Positions 1-11,189 of a DNA stretch of 64,000 nucleotides are shown piece after piece. Under the pieces are notes generated by a model. It was not told the origin of the DNA. It saw only the letters and a program-made list of their open reading frames with translations, and searched no databases. Every line of letters begins with the position of its first letter. Position 1 is the stretch's first letter. This DNA is from Vesta saturnalis (taxonomy: Eukaryota; Arthropoda; Insecta; Coleoptera; Lampyridae). Location of the stretch: positions 1,757,501-1,821,500 of the forward strand of contig JARFJB010002472.1 in assembly GCA_036346205.1 (NCBI GenBank), written 5' to 3'. The position numbers and the translations under genes are program-made.

Positions 1-121
1 AGCATACCTTTTGGTGCCCTGTATCTCGAAAACTAAGAACTATTGGACTTACGTTTTGTGTTAAAATGATTAGATCTATCATTTCCTGAAGTTACGTGTA
101 TTCTTCCCGAAACACCCTGTA
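1..121. mobile_element. possible terminal part of a DNA transposon
   Basis: The segment contains a CTCGAAAACTAAGAACTATT-like stretch and ends in ACACCCTGTA (positions 112-121). The same ACACCCTGTAT motif borders the insertion inside the LINE at 54080-54090, so this may be the end of a related element whose remainder lies upstream of the window. No coding sequence is visible. The link rests on a short motif only. Confidence 0.3.
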
Positions 122-163
122 CCATGAATCGGTTGCATTTAACTTAGCGAGTCTTTGTATGTG

Positions 164-1345
164 TACGAGGGCGTATTCTTATGTTACCTAGCAATGAAAA
201 AATCACATAAGAGAACGAAAAAAAATGTATTTTTCTACGTAACTCCCATACACTTATTCCATCTTTTTTTCAATTGCCCCATACCCTCAGAAGCTTCCTT
301 GATTTCTTCATCAGGAGCAAAACGCTTTCCCCTGAGATGCTTTCTTACATTTTTGAATACAAAGAAGTCTAACGGAGCCAGGTCGGGGCTATAAGGTGGA
401 TGCCTTAAGTCTATAAACCAACTTCATTGATTATCTGCTGAACTTTGATTGCCTTATGAACCCGACGGTTGACGTGCAGCAACAAGTTCTTTTGTGGATA
501 AAAATGCGGGCGTTTTGCTCCAGAGCAGTTTTTATATTGAGGCCTCTCCATTTATGGCAGACCCCCTCGGCATACATTCTCAATAAGCAAGACTCTTTCA
601 GCATCCCAAAAAACAATTGCCATCGGTTTTTTCCAGAAAATTTTATCTTGGCCTTTTTTGGTGGTGGAGAGGCCTTATGAACCCACTTCATGAATTCTGG
701 TTTAGTAGGAGGGTCCCAGTGATAATTCGAGAAAAAAATTTTTGGCCCTCTCCAACTGGGCCAAATTTTTTTTGAGAAACTTCTTTTCTGTACAGTTTTT
801 GTACAGGTGTAAGCAATTTGGGTGTCCACCGTGCAGACACCTTCTTCATACCCAAATCGTCATGCAAAATTTTGAGGACCTTTGTTTTGGACATACCGAC
901 TTCATTGGCAATGACAGAGATCTTTACACGCCGATCTTTCAGAGTACCAAGTTGTCGAATTTTCGCAGAATATCTTCAATTCGAGCTTCAACGGGTCGTC
1001 CGCTCTTTGGGTCATCGTTGATTGATTCTAGACCCAATCGAAAGAGTTTAGACCAAAATTTAGTTGAAAATAAGATGGTGCATCTTTTCCATACACAGCA
1101 ACCATTTCTTCAAGAATTGCTTTTGGACCATTGCCTTCTTTTGTCAGGGACTTTGTTACGCTGCGACGGCCAATCGTAGTTTTACTAATTTTATCGAAAA
1201 ATAGACTGTCTCAAATCTCTGCAAAAACAAACCAAATCTTAGCACGTGTACTTCTAACAGTAAAAGCATTTCTTTAATGATTTGTTTCACCTTGTCACTT
1301 TTTTGTTTCATGGCTAGGTAGATAACATAAAAATACGCCCTCGTA
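164..1345 (-). mobile_element. mariner-family transposon, full length, inactive
   Basis: The unit is bounded by inverted repeats of about 28 bp: CGAGGGCGTATTCTTATGTT at 166 on the left, and at 1343 on the right, read in reverse, the same sequence with one substitution, followed by GCTAGGTA-type inner bases with a small indel. Both ends are flanked by TA, the target duplication used by the Tc1/mariner superfamily. The length of about 1.18 kb fits a complete mariner. The transposase frame between the repeats runs on the minus strand and is broken. Confidence 0.88.
185..1310 (-). pseudogene. mariner transposase, broken by frameshifts
   Basis: The encoded enzyme would cut and join element ends in the nucleus. 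Reading the minus strand in several frames gives the family signatures in order: NDDPKSGRP in the DNA-binding half, SKTKVLKILHDDLGMKKV and ARWTPKLLTP in the linker, FSGKN, FWDA (second catalytic Asp), and PPYSPDLAPLDFFVF near the C-terminus. The third catalytic site reads LLLHVN where the family has LLLHDN, so an Asp is replaced by Val. The first Asp region (ITGD) is followed by a deletion. Several frameshifts separate the pieces. It is clearly non-functional, although the terminal repeats are well kept and could still be bound by a related transposase. Confidence 0.88.
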
Positions 1346-2025
1346 TAATGAAGTCATCATTATAGTCGTAACTACAGATAAGTTCTGCGTTATGCATAAC
1401 AGTAGTTCTATTAAATGACCAACTTTGGCTTGTACCGTTGATTCAAATAGCGGTTCCTACTCCATATTTGCTTTTGGAACCATTTGTAAATATTCTTCTA
1501 CAGTTAGAATAGCTGGATATAATTTGGGATAAGTGCATGATATGTAATTTACAGTATACCTTAGAATTAGTCAAGTCAAGTATAAATTTAATTTTTGGTG
1601 TTATTCAGTATGTTGTAGCTTAGTGTGCCCAATCATTTATGGTACACTAGATTTCAAAAGTTTCGCGTACACTCATTTTTTGTTGCATTAAATCAGGATT
1701 GTCATTAATCAACTCTGACGTTTAAAGTTTTGAAAAGTCAAAACGAAGTTGCAGCAACAATAAATCTGCCTTAACTTCTATAACAATCACTAATTTCTGC
1801 AAAATTATTTGTAAAAGTCATTGGTTTTTATCCGTAAGTATTATGTAAGACAGTATAATTTGTGGCCTGAGGCACAGATCATAATTTTTGTTAATTCTGT
1901 CTATATCATCTTTAACCTAATCTCAAAATGATCCATCCACACAGCTAAAGTTTTGAAAAATCGTTATTACTTAATTTTGAACGTGTACCCGAAGCTTTTG
2001 AAAGGAAGTGTACATTGACATGCTC
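1346..2025. other. no recognisable feature
   Basis: AT-rich spacer between the mariner copy and a LINE fragment. I see no coding, RNA or repeat signal. Confidence 0.5.
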
Positions 2026-3790
2026 TTATATTACTATTTCTAATGCCCTTATAACTGGTAGTCTGCCTGCAATTAGTCGTACTTCATAACTTTCACTGAC
2101 AGTTTCGATTATTGTATGGTTAATATGTTGCTGTAGTGCCATTATTTTTGTTAGAAAGTTTAGAAATAAAACCTGCCTTTTGATACATAGCAATGGGATA
2201 CCCGCCTCTGCACATATCCCTAGACTGGGGCTTGTTCTGATTGGCACCTGTTGACATTATTATACCACATGAGTGTATAACTTCTAACCGTTCTAGCTTT
2301 AATTTTCGGGCATACGAATGCACTATACTTCCGTAATCTATAATTGATAATATAAATAATTTATAAGGTTGTATGACCATTTGCCTGTCCGATACCCAAT
2401 TCACATTACTTAAGCACCTAATTAGATTCAATCTTTTTTTACATTTTGTAGTTGGGTAATCCAAATGTTCTTCAAATAACAGTATCTAAGTTTTGAACTT
2501 CATCTACTAGCCCAATCAGAGTTCCATTGATGTGTAAGTTTGTATGGTTGTCCTCCGTCCTTAATCTATAGAAGTGCATAGGCGATTTTACATTCGGTGA
2601 GTCTCATGCCTATTTGGCCTGCTTGTTTTACAATTTCGTTGATTTTAATTTTTATCCCAATTACTATCTACGTTGTTGTTTTCGCAAAATATTACAAGAT
2701 CGTTTACACAGAAACATTTGTATACTGTAGGTTGATTTACGGTCAGTAGATGATTAATGCCAATAATGAATCGAGTGCAGCTTAACACAGATCCATGAGG
2801 TATGCTAATTTCTTGTATCTGAGTTTTTGACATGGTGTTACCAATTCTTACAGCAAAACTGCTAACATATCAATCGTGGAATGAAACTTACGGTATCCGG
2901 TTTGATATTTTGAAATGAGATGTAGTGATTCTAACAGTCATACTAACCGCTCGTTCTATTATTTCTTCAAATATCTCACTCAAACAGCAGGTAAAAGAGA
3001 TAGGTCTGTAACCAATAGGGATTGTGATATATTCTCCAGGTTTAAGTATTGGTATTACTATAGAATGTTGCAATTGTACTGGATATGTTCCTTTTTCATA
3101 AGAGTACGTTATACATCTTTAACAGTTCTTACTTTTTAGGTAAGTCGTGACGTACACCACTGTATTAGACCCGGGAGCTGTATTTTTATCATTACTGAGA
3201 GCTTTGTTTAATTCCGTAAGTGTAAACGGCTGATTGTAATGATGTGTTTAATATGTTTTGAAATGTATTTCTTGTTCTCGTTGTTATCTGATTATTTTAA
3301 ACGCGTCTGCATAGTTCTCTGAGCTGCTATTTTCTTCAAACTGTTGTGCCTCAGGAATATCTTCACTTCCGTTAGGTTTTATCCTTCTATTATTAATAGT
3401 GTACTGTGCTTACTGTTTATCTCTTAAAGCTTTAGCCTCTTTCCAGACATTACTACTGCTGGTACGAACGTTGAGCTTGTTTACATGACCTTGCCAAGAG
3501 TTTCTTCTTCCGTATAGTAATTTTTGCCGTACAACAGCATGCATTTTCTCAGAATTGATCATGCTTTCTGTGGTTGGTATTAACTTTTATTTTTGTTTAA
3601 GTTTTTAATTTTTTCTGACCACCAGAGTAGAGATTTTGGTTTTATTGTTGTTCCATATTGAGGAACAGATTTTATTGCGGCGTTTACAGTCGTTTGGGTA
3701 CATAAAGTTACTTGGTCTTCTATTTATAGCAAATCATCATATTTATCATTATTATTTTTTTTTAGTAATTGTGTACCTGAACAGGTTATA
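2026..3790 (-). pseudogene. I/jockey-type LINE ORF2, reverse transcriptase fragment
   Basis: Several minus-strand pieces in different frames line up along a non-LTR reverse transcriptase. From N to C: a WWSEKIKNLNKN stretch (linker after the endonuclease, about 3600-3660), a degenerate SPGPD-like stretch near 3160, IPILKPGEY and YRPIS (3073-2888), PHGSVLS and GINHLL (finger and palm) with CVNDLVIFC replacing the usual Y/F-x-DD catalytic box (2833-2645), then the thumb with DYGSIVHS and a TSP-x-LG-x-AEAG segment (2464-2026). One catalytic Asp is Asn, and stops and frameshifts are frequent. No RNase H or endonuclease core is visible. This is an old, dead copy. Confidence 0.8.
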
Positions 3791-3813
3791 GTTGGCCTAT
3801 CGTGCAAAAGCAC

Positions 3814-4770
3814 TCAGGGACACTTAGGAGTATAGATAGAAGGATTTTGAATTGCCAAGAAACGCTTATGAACCGCTACCTTAATTTTTTTCATATCATA
3901 AGTGAAAGGAAAGCAGGAACTAAAGAGATAATTCCAGAGCTTAGAAGCTATGTATAAGTATGTGGATTGCACCCGCTTGGAACAACAACTGGAGATTTGT
4001 ACTGCATACTGAAGATGTGAATGGGCGAACCGTGTGTTCCTAGCGAAGGTATCCCGAGATGGTATCAAAGAATGTAATTCTGCAGCGCAGTAACGATTTT
4101 AATACAGATAATATATAAATAAAAAACTGAAACGAATCTTCTGTACGCTGGGTACTATATGTCAGAAGTTAGGGACGGGTTATTTATAAGCCTAAACGCT
4201 CTCTTTTGAATACGACCAATGATATCCAAAGCGTAATGGGGAGCACCAACCCAGAGGTCAGAATTATGTTCTAGATGAGGTCGAATTTGGGCCTTAAAAA
4301 CAGAAAGAGTTGCAGGGGGGTAAAGTACTGCTTAAATCTGTAAAAATAGACTATTTTACAGATACAGTTATTCCCAACATATTAATAAAGTCTGAAAACT
4401 TAAGATCTGAGCCATACGAGGCCGGTTATATCAGTGTTGCAAATAACAGAGGAATTAGGAACAGTAGAAGTTATTTCTACTGGACAAAGGTTGGCGTAAG
4501 AAAGAGATCTAGAAGATGTGGAGTATGATTAGGGTTATCAGTGATTCTTGTGGGTTCAGAAATCATTTGTTTGAGATCACAATAAATAGCAAATGTTTCT
4601 GCACTCCGATCAGCAGGATTAGTAGTAGATGAAAATTGAAGCCAATTAGAGTTATGAGCATTGAAATTCCTTACAGCTGAGATATCGCAAGATGAAAACC
4701 GAGACAGAAGGGTAACGGAAAGAGTCTTGAAAGTTACTGTCATTAGGAGACCTATAACTGCAACAGTAGA
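3814..4770 (-). pseudogene. CR1/L2-like LINE ORF2 with the RT core deleted
   Basis: On the minus strand, 4743-4477 gives the endonuclease half: NFNAHNSNWL (the GDFNAH metal-binding motif with G and D altered), the TTNPADRSAE segment and LLDLFLTP. Within about 200 bp the frame passes to the far end of the protein: HLEHNSDLWVGAPHYAL and GRIQKRAFRLI (4270-4180), then ASKLWNYL-x-SS-x-FP-x-TYD (4068-3814), the usual LINE C-terminus. The whole catalytic palm (YADD region) is absent, so endonuclease and thumb are joined by an internal deletion. Stops and frameshifts are present. The clade assignment comes from the C-terminal pattern only. Confidence 0.72.
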
Positions 4771-4773
4771 ATT

Positions 4774-5340
4774 TCACAAATTAGGACCATAATGTATAAA
4801 CCAAATCACGTCGTCATTTTTATTTTCCTTTATATCAAAAGTTAGAGTAAAGATTGTATTGGGGAAATTGCAAGTCGGGCTAATCGGAGCTTTCAGAGGA
4901 TAAAAACAAAATGTAAGGTTGTCATTGTTCAAGATGTTGGTGAACAGCAGTAAGACTTGATACTGCACACGTTGCAATAGTGGATCAGAAATTTAGTACT
5001 TTCGATGACCCATGTCACTTGGGCACTGCCCTCCCGGATATCCGAATGGGGTAGGATTTTACGCCCCGCATTTGTTACCCTAGAAAACACAGCACTCTTT
5101 TTTTTTAGTTTTAGTTTTGGGCTTTTAATCCGATATGAAGACAGTCAGGGCGAGAAGGAAGAGTAAGAATGAGAATAAATTAAGTATGAAGAAGAAGGCA
5201 ACCGGCAGCCCTTACGGGGACTTAGCTTTAAGGAGCCCATGTAAGGGTGGTGGTACCTCCCCAGCTGGTAAGGTGTTGCAACGGGCGTAGTGCCCTTAGA
5301 TACCACTTTTGTTTGTTTAACCCGCTCCAATGAATCAGAT
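4774..5340 (-). other. probable 5' part of the CR1/L2-like LINE
   Basis: This lies directly upstream, in the minus-strand sense, of the endonuclease fragment. It includes a GC-richer stretch (5000-5330) with an open frame but no domain I recognise. Position and base composition suggest the 5' UTR or N-terminal region of the same element. That is inference only. Confidence 0.3.
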
Positions 5341-6939
5341 TTGAGTACTTTTAAACTCTTTTATAATTCCAACATTTTTGAATAAAATTTAATACCTGAG
5401 ACGATTTTTTTTTACGTTTTATTAAAACTGAATGGGTTCAATTTATAAAGATATCATTTACTAGTTAATTTTTACTTTGCTTGCAAGTAAATTTCGGTTT
5501 GCGTAAATGAATTTTGAGATTTACGTTTACTAACTCCTTGCTTAATTCGTTGCAACGGCTAGCTCAAGTTAATATAAAGAAACGATTTCTGTTATCATTG
5601 CCCAAAATTATGCTCATTTCGATTTATTTATTTATCTGGATCCCTATTGAGTTGACCTCTTTCTGCATGTATGTATTCAATAATTGTATAAGCTTGTGGT
5701 ATTAATAATCTTAAGCAATAAAAGTAAAGCAAACGTCATTTAATTAAATTCTAAGTCTGAACGAAAACGCATCAATATGCTGTATACAAATATTTATAAA
5801 ATCAAACCTAAATCTACAATAACCTTCTTAAAGCTATCATATAACAAATAAAATCTTTATTGATAATTAAATGTAAAGTTTTGAGAAATCACACACAAAA
5901 AGTTTTATTTATTAACACAAATAAAAAAGGTTCTTACGTATTTTCTTTGCAACTGATGATGTAATACTGCGTTTCTTTGTCCGCTGATAAGGTGCCTCGG
6001 ACAGGTTAGAGCCTGCTCTTCCGATGATGTCACCTACCGGCACCCTGGAACCGCTTCTCTATTGTTTTGCTTATCTTTTTTTATACCCTTGGGTAGTTGA
6101 ATGCGCTTCTAATTTTCTTTCATCAATTAATGATTATAGTAAATAATTGTTCGATATGTTTCCACTATTCAGTTTTCACTTAATTGTTCAGATTTAACTA
6201 TAAATATCCTGCGTGACAAATGCAAGCTATTTAAAACCACGAAAGCTTCAATAAATTAGAGTTATCGTCTTTTATACTTAGATGTCCCAATTTGGGCCGA
6301 TTACTGTCTATTATATTTATTGTTCACTATTTAAACACAATTGATTACGGTTCTGAGACATAAAACGCGTTATCTTCACTTATTACGTCACTTTTTATCA
6401 TTTTAATAAGGAAGGTAATTTTCTACTTCTTCCCTATCACCGTTAATTAATTCTTACTTGTAATTTTAACACTTTATAAAACAGCGTGACAGAACAATAT
6501 TGCTTACATTGCGAATTCTGATCGCTTATTTTTATGCGACCCTTTCTGTTCGCTTACTTATTGCGACTCTCTGTGGTCGCTCCCTGTATGCGACTGACTC
6601 AAAAACTGTACATCATTATTATAACAGCGTCATTCCTTCCCAACACCTTAATGCACTTGCGAATGCCGCGTATTTTAAATATTTTCATATTGAATATACA
6701 GATAACTTATTGAAACAATCTTTAGCGTTTCAACTTAATATTAATTACATTCAAATATAAATAAACAATAACCGTTTCTTTATCCAGAAAAATAATATAT
6801 AAATATCTACTCTCCTATAATCCCACTAGGCGAACTTTAGTGTACCTTTCCCAGTCTGTGTTTTAATTAAGTAACTATTTTCTTGATAATATCCTGTTTG
6901 GTTTCTTCCATTGGAGAATGTTTTCTTCGTTATCGTATT
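5341..6939. other. region without a recognisable gene
   Basis: AT-rich sequence with short frames that match nothing I recognise. Two small structures stand out: a GC-richer stretch bracketed by GGTGCC and GGCACC (5991-6044) that could form a hairpin, and a 27-bp tandem repeat at 6522-6600, listed separately. Confidence 0.45.
6522..6600. repeat. 27-bp tandem repeat with GCGAC motifs, three units
   Basis: GCGAC recurs at 6536, 6563 and 6590, exactly 27 bp apart. Each is preceded 8-10 bases earlier by CGCT, so every unit can form a small CGC/GCG hairpin. The spacing is a multiple of three, so a plus-strand frame reads a nine-residue repeat, but nothing else suggests coding. Confidence 0.6.
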
Positions 6940-7197
6940 TTATAGATTAATGTAGTTAGTTTCTTGTACACCAACGTTTGAAATAAATTTTGATGAACTG
7001 TGTCCGAATTTTTGGCATTGAAAGCATCGTAAGGGGTTAGGATAGTAGGGTTTTACTGATAAATTATGGAATGCAACTTTTACTGCCGTGCGTAATGATA
7101 CTCTGTTAAAAGTAAGTAACACTGAAGTATTTTTTAATAATTCATCTCCTATCCGGATTGTCATAAACTTAATGTCAATTACTCCTTGCAATTCCAT
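6940..7197 (-). pseudogene. jockey-type LINE ORF1 (Gag-like) fragment
   Basis: The 85-codon frame matches the end of a LINE Gag-like protein. It has an LTFNRVSLRTAVKV strand-turn segment, a VKPYYPNPLRC segment and the first half of a CCHC zinc knuckle (CFQCQKFGH). The fourth ligand Cys is lost and the frame ends soon after. In intact elements this nucleic-acid-binding protein packages the element RNA. Its ORF2 is not adjacent: the RT/RNase H fragment next door lies upstream on the same strand, so two different copies meet here. Confidence 0.72.
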
Positions 7198-7399
7198 TTT
7201 ATTTGATTTCTGACTCTGTTGTGTTCTTTAAATCTTGACAGGTTGCCTCGACAGCTGTGTCATTCAATTTTTTTAGATTCGAGAGTTGACGTACTTGAGC
7301 TTAGTTTTTAACATTAATTATTCTTTTTGTTCTATTTTAAAACTAATGAGGCCATTTCGTCATAAAATTCCTTAATCTATGTGAGTATCTGTATATTCT

Positions 7400-9480
7400 G
7401 GTACATATTCATTGATTTCAGAAATTGTAATGTGTTCTTTGTCCTGTCTTCACACTGCAGGTTTTCATGTAAGTCATGTTGTATGTGATGTAACATCCTC
7501 TTATTATTGTAGATCAAACTATCACAGTTATGTGTTTTATGGTGTGTATCTCATGGCAAACCTCTCATCAAGGTCCAGGGATACTTTGTATCAGATGCTT
7601 ACGCGTGATTCTGATGTGGCCAATTCTTAAGCGATGTGTTTTTCCCATGTTCTTTATATACTTCCTATTCCTTTCACATGCTTCTTAGTTATTGTCAAGT
7701 TGGGGTTAGTAGCTTCCCATTTTGTTGCCATACATCAATTGTTTTTGATATGTTATAACATCGTTTACATCTATACTCCGTTTACCGAACAGAACTAGTT
7801 GGGTTCCTCCCCAAAAATTGCCGCAATGTTTAAATGCAACTTAAAACCCGGAACACAAGCAATTATTTGATTTCAACTGTTGTAGTTGGCGTATTATAAT
7901 TTTGTTGGTGTAAAACTGGTGGCTGCTTACATTGGCCAAAATTCAGTGGGAAGAGCTTAACTAGTTCATTGCCAATTATACCCACGTGACCTGATATCCA
8001 TAGAAAAACAAGATGAATGTCAGTATCTTCCAAGTGACGTGGTGCCGGCTGTACCTTTTTAGTTAGGGCATTTTCAGAACAGAATTCTGGTAATCCTAAA
8101 AGTACATTTACGTTATCACTTGCAATAATGTATTTTTTCAGATATTCACTCATAGTTAGAAGAGCCTGCCAAACAGGATACCTTGCTGTAAAGCCGGCAC
8201 TAGACTCCTGATGTGGTGCCCACCTCCGTGGCATATAGACAATCCAGCATTCCACGCAACGCTCGCTTTTCGAACTGGCAGTATTGATTATTGTATTTTT
8301 TATATTCAATGCACATGTTGGTAAATTTTTCTTGATAGAGATCATGCGAGGTATTTTTTTTATTCAAATATATTAGATCTTTCCTTATTTGTACTTCTGG
8401 CGGTATTTGCGGTCCAGCTCCGACAAATAGTTACTCAATAGCTGGGGAATGATAATGTTCTCGTACATTAAGTGTTCTGAACATCTATCATCGCATTGTT
8501 TTGATGTTTTGGTATCGATTTAATTTTGCTAATGTTTTTCCTTAGTGTCAACCTTTCTCTCATATCCAGCGATGATAAGCCTGACTAGCAGTAGATATTC
8601 TCAATGGGGCTAGGAAGAACACCAATTGAGTATCTAGTTGCGCTGTTGTATATCTTATCGAGTATCGATATTATGGACTTTCGCACGGGTAAGTACACAA
8701 CAGACCCATAATCAATTAGAGTCAGGATTAATAATTGGTATATCCTTAATAAAATTTTTATGTTCGGATCAACATTTCGTATTTTCTAATACTGTTATAC
8801 CATTAAAGTTGTTTAGGCGTGTATTTTGTAAGTTCTCAATATGTGCCGACTCATCTGGTGTAAGATTGCACAACCATCCGGACCTGGGCTTGACTTCTTT
8901 ACAGTTTTTAACACTTCCAGTCGCTCTTGCACAGTAAAAGGGTTATTACAACTATTTTTGGTATTAGTAGCAAAGGATGTATCGTGCTCTTTTCCTTATT
9001 TTATTTAACGGAACTCTGCATCGTAACTTTCCGAGTAGTGTTCGGCCATGGTGTTAGCTATTTCATTCGGATTATCCGTTAGCTTATTTTCGGATGCCGC
9101 TATGCAACGAATTAACTGATCTTTGCATTTTACATTCAAAGCTTTTATTTTCATCTATACTTGCTTTACATCGCCATCAGATTGTGGATGTGTGATTATG
9201 CCAGCTTTTTTTGCTACTTATTATAACACGTCAACTAACTGTCCGTGCTTTTTTAAATTCTATGTGGTTTTCTATTGTAGATTGTCTTTGATATTTTCTG
9301 GAAGTAATCCTTTTGGCCCTGATTGCATTTTTAACCCCCTCATTCCACTTATATTATCAGACACCTTCAGCTTTCGTTGAGATGCTATCCAATTGCCCCT
9401 ATGTAATAACAACATACTTATACCATACTTGTTGTTCACAGGGACATCCGCTTCTATAACTACAGGAAACTGGTTGTGCA
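7400..9480 (-). pseudogene. I/jockey-type LINE ORF2, RT-RNase H-zinc tail, decayed
   Basis: In minus-strand order: a degenerate linker and an SPGPDGCAI segment (about 8960-8870), a thumb piece LTLIDYGSVVYLPV (8760-8690), LGLPEFCSENAL, then the RNase H end IHLVFLWISGHVGIIGNEL (8345-7863) and the zinc-binding tail LRIGHIRITRKHLIQ with C-x-E-x-H-x-IKHIT (7640-7450). The catalytic palm of the RT is missing between SPGPD and the thumb. Stops and frameshifts are common. Order and motifs fit LINEs that carry RNase H. It is a dead copy. Confidence 0.75.
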
Positions 9481-9945
9481 GATTACCAACAATGTTCCAC
9501 ACCATATGTGGTACCAGTCCGGTGATACGATGGAGAAGTCAAGAAAATCGAACGATTGTGATCGACAGTCATAATAAGTGGATTTTCCACTATTTAAAGG
9601 TATTATTTCATTATCTATTATTCAATTCTCCAGGTTACCTTTTGCATCGGTTTATCGACGATGGTAGAAGTCAAGACAAACCGAACGATCTGATCGAAAG
9701 TCATAATAAGGCCATTTAACTCCATTTAAAGGTATATTTCATTATCTATATTCAATTGTAGGTTTACTTTTATGGTTTTAGTCACTATAACGTTGTGGAT
9801 TAACCAACATGTTCCACACTAAATGTCGTAGGCCATCCTTACATCTCTTGTAAGATGTGCGATACCATTAAGTGATTTTCCTATTTAATGGTAATTTTTC
9901 ACTATCATTATAACCGTTAAGATGTTACCTTTACGTGTTCTTAAC
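9474..9945. repeat. tandem repeat of about 131 bp, three diverged units
   Basis: CGATGG-AGAAGTCAAG-A-AAA-CGAACGAT starts at 9528 and recurs at 9659, a 131-bp period, followed in both by GTCATAATAAG, CATTTAAAGG-like and TTTCATTATCTAT blocks. A third, more diverged unit lies at about 9790-9945. A head block with AACAATGTTCCACACCATATG occurs before units 1 and 3. It is probably a short satellite or the inner repeat of a transposon. No coding function is visible. Confidence 0.65.
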
Positions 9946-10094
9946 CTTGTAGTTTGGCTTTAACAACTAGCAACTAAATGATTAGGAATGTTAATTTCAC
10001 AATTTATACACGTTTAAGTGACCAAATCGTTTTAAATGTGTTTGCTTAAACAGAACTAAAGGTTGAGATGTAACGTGTGACATTTGTACTGTTG

Positions 10095-10294
10095 CTGTGC
10101 GTGTGCGTGTCGTGTGTGTCGTGTGCGTGTGCGTGTGCGTGTGCGTGTGCGTGTGCGTGTGCGTGTGCGTGTGCGTGTGCGTGTGTGTCGTGTGCGTGTG
10201 CGTGTGTCGTGTCGTGTCGTGTGCGTGTGCGTGTGCGTGTGCGTGTCGTGTGCGTGTGTGTCGTGTCGTGTGTGTGGTGTGTGTGTGTGTGGTG

Positions 10295-10333
<39 letters not shown>

Positions 10334-10380
10334 GTGGTGTGTGTTTACGTGTGTGCGCACGTGGTGTGCATGTGTGTGTA
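10095..10380. repeat. GT/GC microsatellite of about 285 bp
   Basis: A long run of GTGTGC, GTGC, GTGTC and pure GT units. The pure GT part is mainly 10270-10330. Long open frames on both strands (His/Thr/Arg or Cys/Val) are by-products of the repeat. Alternating purine-pyrimidine DNA of this kind can take the Z form (established knowledge). Confidence 0.95.
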
Positions 10381-10506
10381 GTTTGTAATAGTGTACTATT
10401 ATAATTTTTACAATTAGACAAATTGACAATGTAAATATAAAATATCTATAAAATATCCCAGTAGCTAGTTATCTTCGGGGTTTACCCTTAGGCCAAAATT
10501 ATAGTC

Positions 10507-10554
10507 ATTGGACAGTTTACTTAGTTATAGGACACGGATATTCAGTTATTGGAC
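10507..10554 (+). repeat. left terminal repeat of the pogo-like element
   Basis: Carries ATTGGACAG, TTATAGGACACGG and CAGTTATTGGAC, with GGAC at 10510, 10530 and 10551. It matches the right end in inverted orientation. Confidence 0.65.
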
Positions 10555-10667
10555 AACTGATTTAACACGCTCAAAAACCAGAAACAATTTAAGATCAACA
10601 AAAAAAAAACAAAAATTGTCAATCAGGAATGGAGTACTTAGGTACAATTTATATAATTTTCACTTTA

Positions 10668-10944
10668 AAACTGCTGTGCTTCTTGGTATTGATTGAAAAG
10701 TTCGTCAGTATCTTTATCCTCGGTATCTACGCCAAATTTATCGTTCGAGTCACTGCCCTTTAAATTGTAGCATTTGTGACATATAAATAAATCATCATCG
10801 CTAGGTATGTGCTGTTTATGTTTAACAGGAATACAACCCTCATGATAGTGAAGATTGCAATCATCGCAAGTTAATTTGTTCGATTGAACATGATTTGAAC
10901 AATTGAAACACTGAACCTTCTTCGAATTCTTCTTATTGATAGAC
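10668..10944 (-). pseudogene. C-terminal PHD-like zinc finger, likely of the pogo-like transposase
   Basis: An uninterrupted frame of about 90 codons ends in a stop near 10668. It reads VQCFNCSNHV, then LTCDDCNLHYHEGC and later LFICHKCYN, a C2-C2-H-C-C2 cross-brace spacing like a PHD finger, then an acidic tail rich in Asp and Glu. Pogo/jerky-like transposases of insects often end in such a finger (family knowledge). The position just inside the left terminal repeat supports this. It could instead belong to another transposon or to LINE ORF1, since no other part of the protein is next to it. Confidence 0.5.
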
Positions 10945-10952
10945 TAGCTTTC

Positions 10953-11152
10953 AGCGTTGATTGAGGAATCGTTTAAGATACGCAACGGTGCGGTAATATC
11001 CGTAGACAAATTTGGGTCTCAACTAGAGACGGCGCTGGTAGTATTTATGTAATTATGTGGGTCTCAAATGTTTAGTCGCTTGTTAACTCTCGCCATGAAG
11101 GTGTCTATGTACTCTTAATTGGCAAGCGTGTTTGGCGTCAAGTTTCTCCTAC
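10953..11152 (+). repeat. 200-bp direct repeat, copy 1
   Basis: Nearly identical to 12882-13070, from AGCGTTGATT to GTTTCTCCTAC, with a few substitutions and one 11-bp block extra here (around 11048). It includes the small palindrome GTCTCAACTAGAGAC. Copy 2 lies just upstream of a THAP/P-type transposase gene, so this is probably a detached 5' end of the same transposon family. Confidence 0.85.
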
Positions 11153-11189
11153 ATTTCTTCTTTACATCATAAATTTTTTAATGCTTTAA

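Noticed and set aside
6500..6760. 86-codon plus-strand frame
   Set aside because: It overlaps the 27-bp tandem repeat and shows no known domain.
10046..10429. Long His/Thr/Arg and Cys/Val open frames on both strands
   Set aside because: They are translations of the GT/GC microsatellite and have no start context or family.
10668..10944. PHD-like finger as a host chromatin gene
   Set aside because: There are no further exons, and its position just inside a transposon end makes a transposase tail more likely.
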